Assembly: GCF_021728295.1 (NCBI RefSeq)
Contig: NZ_JAKJXE010000015.1
Span: 1-64,000 of the forward strand
Source: Pseudomonas petrae
GTDB taxonomy: Bacteria; Pseudomonadota; Gammaproteobacteria; Pseudomonadales; Pseudomonadaceae
Length of the DNA: 64,000 nt
Reading direction: 5' to 3'
Shown here: positions 27,137 through 36,233 of the stretch, in pieces
Layout of the letters: each line of letters starts with the position of its first letter
Numbering within the stretch: the stretch's first letter is position 1
Translations under genes and position numbers: made by a program
The notes under the pieces: generated by a model
Seen by the model: only the letters and a program-made list of their open reading frames with translations
What the model was told of the DNA's origin: nothing
Databases searched by the model: none

Positions 27137-27892
27137 TTACCGATCCCGGCGCTTGTGACTGCCCCGTTTGGCGACCCGCTGCCACCAGGCTTCGACCAGC
27201 CCGCTGTCGGTCGGGGCGTGCAGGTAAGCCGCGAGCAGTTCGCGGATTTCCGTTTCGTTCCAGACCGGTGCGCGGCGCAGCAGAGGCTCGATGTCCTTGA
27301 CCCGGTCACGCTGGCCGAAAATCGACTTACGCGTCTTCTCAAGGTCGATCAGCTGCGCAATATACTTGCCGCCCCGCGCCCGCATGAAAATATGCTTGGG
27401 GTAGAAACAGCCATGCACTTGCCCGGCCTTGTGCAGCGTGCGCGCCAGTTGCCCGCACGCTTGCAGGATCGCCAGGCGCTCGGTGGCCGGCCGCTCGTGC
27501 CAGTCCTGCAACAGCGTGTCCAGATCCGTCCAGCCATCCAGCGCGCGGGTCATCAGAATCGCGCGGCGCTCGCCGTCGACTTTCCTGTCGGCGTAGAACA
27601 CCGCATGCAGCGCCGGAATACCCAGCTTCTGATACAGGCTGATGTTGCGAAATTCCCGGGAGAACGAAGGCTCGCCAAACGGGTGATGCAGGGTGTACGT
27701 CAGGTAGTTGCTCTGGCGCTTGAGGTAATACCCGGAGCCTTCCAGCTCCAGGCGAAACACACTGCTCCAGCCGCCGCGACCGGTGTTGGGCTCATCCACC
27801 GCGTCGAGCTCGACGTTCCACAACGCATCGAAGTCCGCCAGACCGTGCCGCTCCAGCAGCCCCCGGTCGGCGTCAGCAATGAAAACACTCAT
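27137..27892 (-). CDS. wapQ: LPS core kinase-like protein WapQ
   Basis: A 251-residue InaA/Kdo-kinase family protein. The ATP-binding Lys is in YYLKRQ (residue 58) and the metal-binding Asp in LIDLEKTR (183). The catalytic-loop position reads VHGCFYPKHIFM (His160-Gly161), with Gly or Cys where WaaP has His-Arg-Asp. So the usual catalytic Asp is absent by eye. In P. aeruginosa wapQ lies in the same place and is thought to be a heptose kinase. The start overlaps the wapP stop by four bases. No function beyond inner-core phosphorylation or regulation can be read from sequence. Confidence 0.85.
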   Translation of the reverse strand: MSVFIADADRGLLERHGLADFDALWNVELDAVDEPNTGRGGWSSVFRLELEGSGYYLKRQSNYLTYTLHHPFGEPSFSREFRNISLYQKLGIPALHAVFYADRKVDGERRAILMTRALDGWTDLDTLLQDWHERPATERLAILQACGQLARTLHKAGQVHGCFYPKHIFMRARGGKYIAQLIDLEKTRKSIFGQRDRVKDIEPLLRRAPVWNETEIRELLAAYLHAPTDSGLVEAWWQRVAKRGSHKRRDR

Positions 27893-28623
27893 TCGCGACC
27901 CTCAAAAAAACTGACGATGTGGCGGATGCGTTTTTTATCCGAATCGTTCAAGCGTTGGCGCCCACGGTATTGCAGATAGAAACGCAGGCGCTGGGTGGCC
28001 GACAGGTGATATTTGGCGACCTTGTCCAGGCAGGCGAGGTCTTTGGTGATCCGATAGCGCAGCATGAAGCTGACCCAGAACGCGCCGTTGGGGCAGTCGA
28101 TCAGGAACACCGTCGACTGATCGTCCACCAGCAAGTTGCGCCACTTCAGATCGTTATGGGTGAAATGATGGTCGTGCATGGTTCGGGTGTAGTGCGCGAC
28201 CTGCTGGCTGACGCCGTTGACCCATGAACGGCTGTCCAGGCGCGTGTCGTTGACCCGCGCCAGTTCGGACAGGTCTTCGGTGCGCGGCAGTTCGCGGGTG
28301 ATCAACGCGCCGCGATCATACGCAGCGCCGTTGCGCTCCAGGCCCCAGGCGACAACTTCTGCCGTCGGGATGCCCCATTTGGCGAAGCGCTTGAGGTTCT
28401 GCCATTCGGACTTGACCCGCGGCCGCCCCAGATACCGACGCAAACCCTTGCCGGCAGCGACGTAACGCTTGACGTAGTAATTCACGCCATCGCGCTCGAC
28501 GCGGATGACTTCGGACAACGGATCCCGGGTCAGGCGCTCGCCTTTGAGGGCGAACACGGCGTCGAGGGTGCCGAAGTCGTCCGTCAGCGCGGCGTAGCCA
28601 GGCTCCAGATTCCAGCCCGCCAT
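27889..28623 (-). CDS. wapP: LPS heptose kinase WapP
   Basis: A 244-residue kinase-fold protein. Lys52 (YYVKRY) is the ATP-binding residue, THNDLKWRNLL (His156-Asn157-Asp158) is the catalytic loop and LIDCPNGAFW (Asp176) the metal site, so the active site looks complete. WapP in P. aeruginosa is required for phosphate on heptose II of the inner core. The ATG at 28623 shares one base with the waaP stop (TGATG) and the 3' end overlaps wapQ by four bases. Confidence 0.88.
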   Translation of the reverse strand: MAGWNLEPGYAALTDDFGTLDAVFALKGERLTRDPLSEVIRVERDGVNYYVKRYVAAGKGLRRYLGRPRVKSEWQNLKRFAKWGIPTAEVVAWGLERNGAAYDRGALITRELPRTEDLSELARVNDTRLDSRSWVNGVSQQVAHYTRTMHDHHFTHNDLKWRNLLVDDQSTVFLIDCPNGAFWVSFMLRYRITKDLACLDKVAKYHLSATQRLRFYLQYRGRQRLNDSDKKRIRHIVSFFEGRE

Positions 28624-29429
28624 CAGAGCGCGTCCCCGTAACGCAATTTGCGCTGATAGAGCTTTTCGGCCTTGCCTTCAAGCCAGCTCAACAGCGCCGA
28701 TTCCTGGGCCAGGACCTGACGCAGCGGCTGCTGGAAATAGCCCTTGAGAAACCGCAGTTTGTCGCGTCGGGTCAGGCCAATGTCCATCGCCGAGAAATAT
28801 AGCGCGGCCAGGTCCTTGTTGCGCCAGCGCTGGGTGATCGCCGGACGCGTCTGCGCGCGGTGCAGGTCGATCACCGAGAGCTTGAAGTCGTCGGGCGTGA
28901 CCGGCTTGTCGGTGTGCAGCAAAAAATGACAGATGTAGCAGTCGCGGTGATTGACACCGGCGCGGTGCATCATCCCGACCAGCCGCGCCACTTCGGCGAT
29001 GTACGCGCGCTTCATGCGCGGCTCGGGCGGTTCGGTGCGCCAGTTGAGGCTGACGTCTTCCAGGCTCTCGGTCGGCGCCAGCTCTTCGGTGATGATGAAC
29101 GAATGCTGCATGGCCGGATTGTTGCCGCGCTCGCCGTATGCCACGGCGGTCATGGTCGGGACGCCAACCTCATGCAGACGATTGACCGCGTCCCACTCCT
29201 GACCCGCGCCGAGCACCGGCAATTTGGCGGTCAGCAGGTTTTTCGCCACTTCACCCCAGCCGATGCCGCGGTGGATCTTGACGAAATAACCGCGTCCGTC
29301 GACCTCGGTGCGCAACGTGCGCCGGTTCTCGAGTTCGCGATAGACCTGGCCTTCCAGCGCCTCGACGGCCTCGAACGCATCGCGCCCGGCCCAGAGGCTC
29401 TTGAAGGGTTCAGCAAGGATCAGTTTCAT
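28623..29429 (-). CDS. waaP: LPS heptose I kinase WaaP
   Basis: A 268-residue kinase that phosphorylates heptose I of the inner core, essential for outer membrane integrity in Pseudomonas. Lys51 in GYFVKIHRGIGWGE, the catalytic loop NHRDCYICHFLL (His161-Arg162-Asp163) and LSVIDLHRAQ (Asp188) are all in place. The start overlaps the waaG end by four bases. The HRD loop is the reference against which the altered loops in WapQ and the 13.4-kb protein stand out. Confidence 0.93.
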   Translation of the reverse strand: MKLILAEPFKSLWAGRDAFEAVEALEGQVYRELENRRTLRTEVDGRGYFVKIHRGIGWGEVAKNLLTAKLPVLGAGQEWDAVNRLHEVGVPTMTAVAYGERGNNPAMQHSFIITEELAPTESLEDVSLNWRTEPPEPRMKRAYIAEVARLVGMMHRAGVNHRDCYICHFLLHTDKPVTPDDFKLSVIDLHRAQTRPAITQRWRNKDLAALYFSAMDIGLTRRDKLRFLKGYFQQPLRQVLAQESALLSWLEGKAEKLYQRKLRYGDAL

Positions 29430-30550
29430 CCGTGGTGCTCCGCCAGAATCACATCCGCAGCGTGCTGCGGCATGCTGTAAAGATCAGCCGTGTCGGCGAA
29501 TGCCAGCCCGTTGCGGCTCCAGGTGCTGCGCGCGGCATCGTCCTTGAGGATGCGGGCCAGGTATTGATTGAGCTGGTTCTGTTCGAACGGCTCATCGAGC
29601 ACCAGACCGCTGTCGGCTTCAGCGATGTAATGGGCGTACCCGCACACCGCGCTGACTAGCACCGGGAGTCCTGCCACCAGCGCTTCAAGCAGCACGGTGC
29701 CGGTGTTTTCGTTGTACGCCGGATGAATCAAGAGGTCGGCGCCCAACAGAAAACGCGGGATGTCGCTGCGCCCTTTCATGAACGTGACGTGATCACCCAG
29801 GCCCAGCGTCGTGCTCTGCAGCTGGAATACCTTGGGGTCGTCCTGGCCGATTACAAACAGCCGCGTGCGTTTCTTCAGTTCAGCAGGCAGTGCCGCCAGT
29901 GCCTTGAGGCTGCGATCGACGCCCTTGGTCTTGAAGCCGGAGCCAATCTGCACGAGCAGCAGGTCATCGTCAGCCAGCTTGAATTCGCGTCGAAACTCGG
30001 CGCGGATCTCGGCGGCGTTGGCCGGCGCGCGGCGGTCCTGGGAGATCCCCGGCGGCAACAGATGAAAGCGCGCAAGCGGCGTGTCGTAATGCTTGATGAA
30101 CAGCGGCTGCTGCACTTCGGAAATCATCAGCACTTCGGTCTTCGCGTCTTTGGCGAAGACCGCGCGTTCGTAGTCGGCAAAGTGACGGTAGCGGCCCCAG
30201 TATTTGTACAGACCGTGGCGCAGGTTCTGCGCCTTGTCTTCGTAGCAGCCGTCTGCGGCGTAATACACGTCCAGACCGGGCATCTTGTTGAAGCCGATCA
30301 GCCGGTCCACGGGACGCTTGGCCAGGTCGGCGTTCATCCAGTCGGTGAGTTTTTCGTTGCGACGGTGATTGAAGATCGCCTTGACCGGCGCCACCAGCAC
30401 CTCAAAGCCGGGCGGCACATCGCCCTCCCAGATCAGCGTGTAGACGCGGATTTTATGGCCGCGCTGCTGGCACTCCAGGGCGATGCGCATGAAGTCACGC
30501 TGCAGGCCGCCGAAGGGGAAGTATTTATAGAGCACGAATGCCAGTTGCAT
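29426..30550 (-). CDS. waaG: LPS core glycosyltransferase WaaG
   Basis: A 374-residue GT4 enzyme that adds the first hexose-type sugar to heptose II on the cytoplasmic side. It begins MQLAFVLYKYFPFGGLQRDF, the acceptor-side loop typical of WaaG, and carries QIGSGFKTKGVDRSLKAL and PAYNENTGTVLLEALVAGLP (E-x7-E donor motif). The frame remains open to 30634, but the ATG at 30550 gives the right N-terminus and shares one base with the waaC stop. Coupled on both sides in the core operon. Confidence 0.93.
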   Translation of the reverse strand: MQLAFVLYKYFPFGGLQRDFMRIALECQQRGHKIRVYTLIWEGDVPPGFEVLVAPVKAIFNHRRNEKLTDWMNADLAKRPVDRLIGFNKMPGLDVYYAADGCYEDKAQNLRHGLYKYWGRYRHFADYERAVFAKDAKTEVLMISEVQQPLFIKHYDTPLARFHLLPPGISQDRRAPANAAEIRAEFRREFKLADDDLLLVQIGSGFKTKGVDRSLKALAALPAELKKRTRLFVIGQDDPKVFQLQSTTLGLGDHVTFMKGRSDIPRFLLGADLLIHPAYNENTGTVLLEALVAGLPVLVSAVCGYAHYIAEADSGLVLDEPFEQNQLNQYLARILKDDAARSTWSRNGLAFADTADLYSMPQHAADVILAEHHG

Positions 30551-31614
30551 CAGGGATGTTCCTTTGCCAGCAATAGCGCGCCTAACTGGTTCGCTACCCG
30601 CTCGGGATTCAGGCGAGTAAAGCACATGGGCCACTCGCGTTCGGTATCGACCTGACGCTGATCTTCAGGCGTCGGTCGATAGGTGCATTTCTTTTGCAGG
30701 CACGGCGCGCAGGCTGGGTATTCCGCCGCCAGATGAACCTGCGACCGGCCGTAGGCGCCGGTCAGACCCGGATTGGTCGGGCCGAACAGCGACAGCGTCG
30801 GCACGTCCAGCGCTGCAGCCAGATGGCCGAGGCCGGTGTCCACCGCAACGCAGCCCTGTGCGCCCGCCAGCACGCGGGCAACGCCTGCCAGATTGAGTTT
30901 GGGCAACACGACGGCATTATCAAGGCCATCGGCAATGCGCTCGGCCCGTGCCTTCTCGGCCGGGTTGCCCCACGGCAGCCGCACTTCAAGTCCCTGACCG
31001 ATCATGCGTTCGGCCAATTGCCGCCAGTAAAGCTCGGGCCAGTGCTTGGTGTCCCACGTGGTGCCATGAAGGAACAGCACGAACGGCGCGTCGTGGGTGG
31101 CGGTGAGCAAGCGGCTGCGATCAAGGCCGTAATCGCCCAATCCCGCCGGCACCTGATAACCCAGCGCCCGGGCGAACAACTGACGCAAGCGCTCGACCGC
31201 ATGCTGGCCGCGGGCAACGGCATAGGGGCGATCGTAGAAACGAGCGGCCATGGGCTCGCGTGCCGAGGTCTTGTCCAGCCCGGCGATGGGCGCTTTGACG
31301 TAGCGGGTGAGCCAGGCGCTTTTCAGCAGGCCCTGGGCGTCGATCACCAAGTCGTAGCGGGTGTCGCGCAGACGCTGTTTGAACTGGCGCCATTCCCCGT
31401 TTTTGAGGGTCTGCCATAGGTTCTTGCGCCAGCGACGAATGGCCACCGGAATCACGTTGGCGACGGCCGGATGCCAGGTCGGAATCTCGGCGAAGCCCTC
31501 TTCCACCACCCAGTCGAACTGGATGCCCGGCAGCGCGCGCATGGCGTCAGTCAGCGCGGGCAAGGTGTGGATGACGTCACCCAGTGACGAGGTTTTGATC
31601 AGCAGTACCCGCAA
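30550..31614 (-). CDS. waaC: LPS heptosyltransferase I WaaC
   Basis: Transfers the first heptose from ADP-heptose to Kdo2-lipid A. The 354-residue GT9 protein begins LRVLLIKTSSLGDVIHTLPA (glycine-rich acceptor loop) and shows GCVAVDTGLGHLAAALDVP and FGPTNPGLTGAYG, the ADP-heptose-binding signature of the family. The start is probably the TTG at 31614, which directly follows the waaF stop (one base apart) and matches the length of relatives. A TTG at 31644 would add ten unlikely residues. Confidence 0.93.
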   Translation of the reverse strand: MRVLLIKTSSLGDVIHTLPALTDAMRALPGIQFDWVVEEGFAEIPTWHPAVANVIPVAIRRWRKNLWQTLKNGEWRQFKQRLRDTRYDLVIDAQGLLKSAWLTRYVKAPIAGLDKTSAREPMAARFYDRPYAVARGQHAVERLRQLFARALGYQVPAGLGDYGLDRSRLLTATHDAPFVLFLHGTTWDTKHWPELYWRQLAERMIGQGLEVRLPWGNPAEKARAERIADGLDNAVVLPKLNLAGVARVLAGAQGCVAVDTGLGHLAAALDVPTLSLFGPTNPGLTGAYGRSQVHLAAEYPACAPCLQKKCTYRPTPEDQRQVDTEREWPMCFTRLNPERVANQLGALLLAKEHP

Positions 31615-31615
31615 G

Positions 31616-32650
31616 TCAGGCGACCTCGACCGGGGCGGCGCCAATGCGGCCGAGGGCCTGGATCACCGAGTCCGGCTCCAGCAGGCGCAGGCAGTTGTAA
31701 TGGCCGAAGCGGCAGGTGCGTTCGAAACACGGGCTGCACTCGATGCCGAGGCGGACGATCTCCACTTCATCGGCCAGCGGCGGCGTGAAGCCCGGCGAGG
31801 TCGACCCGTACACCGCCACCAGTGGGCGATTCAGCGCGGCGGCCACGTGCATCAGCCCGGAATCGTTGGAGACCACGGCGTCCGCGCAGGACAGCAGGTC
31901 AATGGCTTCGGCCAGTGAAGTACCGCCACTGAGGTTCATGGATTCTTCGCGCAGGCCTGGAATCAGCCGCTCGCGAATGCTTTCGCCCACCCCATGGTCG
32001 TTCTTCGAGCCGAACAGCCAGACTTGCCAGCCTTCACGAATCTTCACTTCGGCGACCCTGGCGTAGTGCTCGGAAGGCCAGCGCTTGGATTCACCGAACT
32101 CGGCGCCCGGGCACAGCGCGAGCACCGGCCGATCAAGGCTCAGGCCGAACTTGGTCAACGCCGCGTCGCGGCTCGTGGTTTCAATTCGCAGGCTGGGTTT
32201 GGGATACGGGCGCGGCAGCTCGGCGCCTTTGTCGTAGGCCAGCGCCATGAAGCGCTCGATCATCAGCGGGTAGCGCTGCTTGTCGAGGGTGCGCACGTCA
32301 TTGAGCAGGCCATAGCGAAACTCGCCACGCCAGCCCGTGCGCTTTGAAATACCGGCGAAGAACGGCACCAGCGCCGACTTTAGCGAGTTGGGCAGCAGAA
32401 TCGCCTGATCGTATTGGCCCTTGAGGGATTTGCCGATGCGCCGGCGCGTGGCCAGCTCCAGCGCGCCATGGCCGAGCGGGAAGCTCAAGGCCGTGCGCAC
32501 TTCGGGCATGCGTTCAAGAATCGGCCGGCTCCACTCGGGCGCCAGCACATCGATTTCGCACTGCGGGTGACGCTGCTTCAGGCACTGGAACAGCGTCTGC
32601 GCCATCACCATGTCACCGACCCAGCTGGGCCCTACGATCAGAATTCTCAT
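31616..32650 (-). CDS. waaF: LPS heptosyltransferase II WaaF
   Basis: Transfers the second heptose to the inner core. A 344-residue GT9 protein beginning MRILIVGPSWVGDMVMAQTL and carrying LCPGAEFGESKRWPSEHYA, VSNDSGLMHVAAALNRP and the C-terminal FGHYNCL region. I used the ATG at 32650, which leaves GGATGAG at a workable distance; 32656 is an equally possible start. It is the first gene of the core operon. The 247-base gap to glnE lacks the aminotransferase gene ilvE that I recall at this place in P. aeruginosa. Confidence 0.93.
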   Translation of the reverse strand: MRILIVGPSWVGDMVMAQTLFQCLKQRHPQCEIDVLAPEWSRPILERMPEVRTALSFPLGHGALELATRRRIGKSLKGQYDQAILLPNSLKSALVPFFAGISKRTGWRGEFRYGLLNDVRTLDKQRYPLMIERFMALAYDKGAELPRPYPKPSLRIETTSRDAALTKFGLSLDRPVLALCPGAEFGESKRWPSEHYARVAEVKIREGWQVWLFGSKNDHGVGESIRERLIPGLREESMNLSGGTSLAEAIDLLSCADAVVSNDSGLMHVAAALNRPLVAVYGSTSPGFTPPLADEVEIVRLGIECSPCFERTCRFGHYNCLRLLEPDSVIQALGRIGAAPVEVA

Positions 32651-32796
32651 GCTCATCCAAAAACGACCAGAAACGAGCAGGGAGGCCCATCAAACAGCGC
32701 GATGCTTGCACACGCCGCCTGACGCCTCCCTGTCATAGCTATATAGAACCGGATGGGATCCACCAAACTCCGGATCCGGTTGCGCACCCTCTGACG

Positions 32797-32865
32797 CCAT
32801 CGCGGGCAAGCGCGCTCCTACAGGAGACAGCGCTCAACTGTGGGAGCGCGCTTGCCCGCGATGGG
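32797..32865. repeat. REP palindrome pair (inverted)
   Basis: Two copies of the GTAGGAGCGCGCTTGCCCGCGA-type REP in opposite orientation with about 25 bases between them; the 22-base outer arms (CCATCGCGGGCAAGCGCGCT and onwards) match perfectly. It lies in the gap between waaF and glnE, downstream of glnE. It could act as a terminator or as a chromosomal REP site. Confidence 0.9.
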
Positions 32866-32897
32866 GCCGGCGAGCTCAATGAAGAATCCTTCATTTA

Positions 32898-35849
32898 TTA
32901 ACTCAGCCCCAACTGCTCCCAGATCCGCATCACTTCGCGCCGTTCGGTGGCGAACTGGTCGCCGGCCACAACACCCGGATCGTTCTGCAACGCCTGTCGG
33001 TGAGCGGCCGAACGGTAGGCCTTGTACGCCTCACGCAGCAGACCGGCATCGGCGACGGCCATCAGACCCGCCTCTTCCAGGCCTTCGAGAATACGGATGT
33101 TATCGGTGTAACGAAGCAGCGCGGGATGCTCTCTGGACCACGCCAGGGCCGCGTATTGCACCATAAATTCAATATCGACGATACCTCCGGCGTCCTGCTT
33201 GAGGTCGAACCGCGTCGTTGGCTCAAACGCATTAGCCCCCTTGCCGGCCGCCGTTGTGCGGGTGCCAAGGTTGTCGCGCATCTTGGCGCGCATCTCGCTG
33301 ACCTCCAGGCGGAGCTTCGGCAGGTCCCGTTCGCGGCCCAGCACCGAGGCGCGCACGGCCTCGAACTGCCTGCCGACATCGGTGCTGCCCACCAGCACCC
33401 GCGCGCGCACCAAGGCCTGATGCTCCCACGTCCAGGCCTCGTTCTCCTGATAACGGGAAAACGCACCGAGCGAACTCACCAGCAAACCCGCCGCGCCGGA
33501 CGGGCGCAGGCGCATGTCGACTTCGTAGAGCAGCCCGGAGTTGGTCTGGGTGGTGATCAGGTGGATGATTCGCTGGCCGAGCCGGGTGAAGAACTGCGCG
33601 CCATCGATCGGCTTGGCGCCGTCGGTTTCAGCCTGGGGATCGCCATCGTGGATGAACACCAGGTCCAGATCCGAGCCGTGACCCAGTTCGATGCCGCCGA
33701 CCTTGCCGTAGCCGACGATGACGAAACCGGGATCACACAATGTGCCATCCGGACGGCGCGGCGCACCATGACGGGCGACGGTGTGGCGCCAGGCGAGGGC
33801 CAGCACTTGCTCCAGAATTGCCTCGGCCAGCCAGGTCAGGTAATCGCTGACTTTCATCAGCGGCAGGCTGCCGGCGATTTCCGAAGCGGCCACCCGCAGA
33901 CGGTGCGCCAGTTTGAAGTGCCGCAGCGCTTCCATTTGCTGTTCGAGGTCGTCCTCGGGAATCCGCGTCAGACGCTCACGCAGCTCTGCGGCAAGCTCGA
34001 GCGCCTGAGGCGGACTGAACAAGCGACCTTCGTTAAGCAGCTCATCGAGCAGCAACGGGAAACGGGCGATCTGCTCGGCAATCCACGGGCTGGCCGCGCA
34101 CAGGGTGAGCAATCGACGCAGCGCGCCAGGGTTTTCGGTAAGCAACACCAGATACGCCGAGCGACGCGCCACCGCTTCCACCAGCGGCAGCACTCGCTCC
34201 AGCACCAGATCAGGATTGTCGTGCTCGACCGCTTGGGCGAGCAGGCGCGGAATAAAGGCATCGAGCCGCTCACGCCCCAGACGCTGCATCGAGCGCAGTT
34301 GCGAGCTGTTGCGCAGGTTGCTCAGATTTTTCAGCGCCTTTTGTGCGTCGGCGAATCCGCCCTCCTGGAGCTGGAGGCAGGCGCTTTCTTCGTTCTGCGA
34401 TTCCTCCCACAGGGGCAGCCACTCGCCACCGACGATTTCTTCGCCGTGGGCCTCCTGGCCTTCTTCCTCGTCCGGGTCAGCGATGACCTGACGGAAATGC
34501 CACTCGACGCGCCCACGCCAGTACATCAGCTGCTCATGAAAGCTTGCCCAATCGGCAAACCCCATCATGAAGGCGATGCGCGCCTGATCCTGCGGGTCGT
34601 CAGGGAGCATTTGCGTTTGCCGATCAGCGATCGCCTGGATGGCGTGCTCGGTGTAGCGCAGAAACTGATAGCCCTCACGCAGTTCATCAATGACGGCAGC
34701 GGGCAGATAGCCTTGGCCTTCAAGGGTTTTCAGCACCTTGAGCAGCGGTCGCTGCTGCAAGCTCAGGTCGCGACCGCCGTGAATCAACTGAAACGCCTGG
34801 GCGATGAATTCCACTTCACGAATGCCGCCGGACCCGAGCTTGATGTTCTCTGCCATGCCCTTGCGCCGGACTTCCTGCTGGATCAGCTGCTTCATGGTGC
34901 GCAGCGCTTCAATGGCCGAGAAATCCAGATAGCGGCGATAAACAAACGGCCGAAGCATGTCGAGCAGCTCGCTGCCCTTCTCCTGATCGCCGCCCACCAC
35001 CCGCGCCTTGATCATGGCGTAGCGTTCCCAGTCACGGCCCTGATCCTGGTAGTACTGCTCCAGCGCGTTGAAGCTGAGCACCAGTGCACCGGAAGACCCA
35101 TACGGGCGCAGGCGCATGTCGACACGAAAGACAAAGCCGTCGACCGTGACCGGGTCCAGGGCCTTGATCAATCGCTGACCAAGGCGGATGAAAAACTCCT
35201 GGTTGTCCAACGGGCGTTTGACGCCTTGGGTTTCACCGCCTTCGGGATAGGCGAAGATGAGATCGATGTCGGACGACAGGTTCAATTCGACGGCGCCCAG
35301 CTTGCCCATGCCGAGGATGACCATCTGCTGCGGCTCGCCGGTCCGACGGCCGGTCGGCGTGCCGAATTGCTGGCAATGCCGCTCGTACAACCACCTGTAA
35401 GCCAGATCAATGCAGCCATCTGCCATGTCCGAGAGATCGCGGCAGGTTTCAACCAGATCGGCCTGTCGGGTCAGATCCCGCCAGATAATTCGCACTTGCT
35501 GGCGCGTGCGTTGACGACGTAGATTACGCCCCAGTTCATCGTCGCTGGCAGCCTGAATGACTGCATTGGCGATGTGCCCAAGCAGCTCGCCGGGCGCAAA
35601 ACTGCGCTCCAGCTCGCCGGATTCAGCGAGGTTGAGCAGCATCAGCGGATCTCGTGAAACCTGATCGGCGACGAAGTCGCTGGCCGCACACACACGATCG
35701 AACGCCAACAGCCGCGCCTCGGGCCAGGCCTGAAATGGCTGCCTGACGTTATCTGTCAGGGAATCGAGAGCGGTGCGCCAGGATTGGCGCGCACGAGTGA
35801 CCAACGGCAGAAGGACAGCCGGCAGCTCGGCCAGCAGGGGAAGGCTCAT
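32898..35849 (-). CDS. glnE: Bifunctional glutamine synthetase adenylyltransferase/adenylyl-removing enzyme GlnE
   Basis: A 983-residue enzyme that adds and removes AMP on glutamine synthetase in response to PII, in nitrogen control. It has two nucleotidyltransferase folds: the N-terminal de-adenylylase with LSSDIDLIFAYPEGG (near 200) and the C-terminal adenylylase with GHGSDLDLVFIHDGD (near 710), separated by a helical region, as in the E. coli enzyme (946 residues). The ATG at 35849 fits the family. It diverges from aceE across a 384-base gap. Confidence 0.96.
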   Translation of the reverse strand: MSLPLLAELPAVLLPLVTRARQSWRTALDSLTDNVRQPFQAWPEARLLAFDRVCAASDFVADQVSRDPLMLLNLAESGELERSFAPGELLGHIANAVIQAASDDELGRNLRRQRTRQQVRIIWRDLTRQADLVETCRDLSDMADGCIDLAYRWLYERHCQQFGTPTGRRTGEPQQMVILGMGKLGAVELNLSSDIDLIFAYPEGGETQGVKRPLDNQEFFIRLGQRLIKALDPVTVDGFVFRVDMRLRPYGSSGALVLSFNALEQYYQDQGRDWERYAMIKARVVGGDQEKGSELLDMLRPFVYRRYLDFSAIEALRTMKQLIQQEVRRKGMAENIKLGSGGIREVEFIAQAFQLIHGGRDLSLQQRPLLKVLKTLEGQGYLPAAVIDELREGYQFLRYTEHAIQAIADRQTQMLPDDPQDQARIAFMMGFADWASFHEQLMYWRGRVEWHFRQVIADPDEEEGQEAHGEEIVGGEWLPLWEESQNEESACLQLQEGGFADAQKALKNLSNLRNSSQLRSMQRLGRERLDAFIPRLLAQAVEHDNPDLVLERVLPLVEAVARRSAYLVLLTENPGALRRLLTLCAASPWIAEQIARFPLLLDELLNEGRLFSPPQALELAAELRERLTRIPEDDLEQQMEALRHFKLAHRLRVAASEIAGSLPLMKVSDYLTWLAEAILEQVLALAWRHTVARHGAPRRPDGTLCDPGFVIVGYGKVGGIELGHGSDLDLVFIHDGDPQAETDGAKPIDGAQFFTRLGQRIIHLITTQTNSGLLYEVDMRLRPSGAAGLLVSSLGAFSRYQENEAWTWEHQALVRARVLVGSTDVGRQFEAVRASVLGRERDLPKLRLEVSEMRAKMRDNLGTRTTAAGKGANAFEPTTRFDLKQDAGGIVDIEFMVQYAALAWSREHPALLRYTDNIRILEGLEEAGLMAVADAGLLREAYKAYRSAAHRQALQNDPGVVAGDQFATERREVMRIWEQLGLS

Positions 35850-36233
35850 GGTCTATCCTTGATCGGCGTTCAAATGTCAGTCCGACCGGGCGGTTGTATA
35901 CACGCAACGGACGGACTGTCGAACAAAGGTTAAAAATTGCTGATGGCTGGCGATTCTTGGTTGCCAGTATGTTCCATCAGGCGACTCGTCAGATTTTTGC
36001 ACCGATAACACTGCTTTACCGGACACTGCACCACGAGCGATAACAGCGCTCAGCTGTAGTTTTACTACTGTATATACAAGTCAAAAAGCTGAATTAGCCC
36101 GAGATTTGTAGTAAAACTACACAACGCCGGGAACCGATCCGGCCATCCAAGAATTTACATCGTCTGCCCACAAGGCCAGTCGTAACAAACTCAGGCAACC
36201 GATTCTGGAAGCCTTTCCGCCCTGGAGCAAGCC
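35850..36233. promoter_or_regulatory. glnE-aceE divergent promoter region with two palindromic operator-like sites
   Basis: A 384-base gap, AT-richer than its surroundings. Two copies of a palindrome lie upstream of aceE: TGTAGTTTTACTACT at 36055-36069 (one mismatch in the last base) and TGTAGTAAAACTACA at 36107-36121 (perfect; arms TGTAGT and ACTACA around AAA). The two are inverted 14-base matches of each other, 52 bases centre to centre. This form resembles sites of RpiR/HexR- or GntR-type regulators of central carbon metabolism, which is inference. An AT-rich stretch (TGTATATACAAG) lies between them. No convincing -35/-10 was chosen. Confidence 0.6.

Noticed and set aside
33000..35522. 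An 840-codon open frame on the plus strand opposite glnE
   Set aside because: Antisense shadow of glnE with low-complexity His/Arg/Gln-rich translation and no ribosome binding site.
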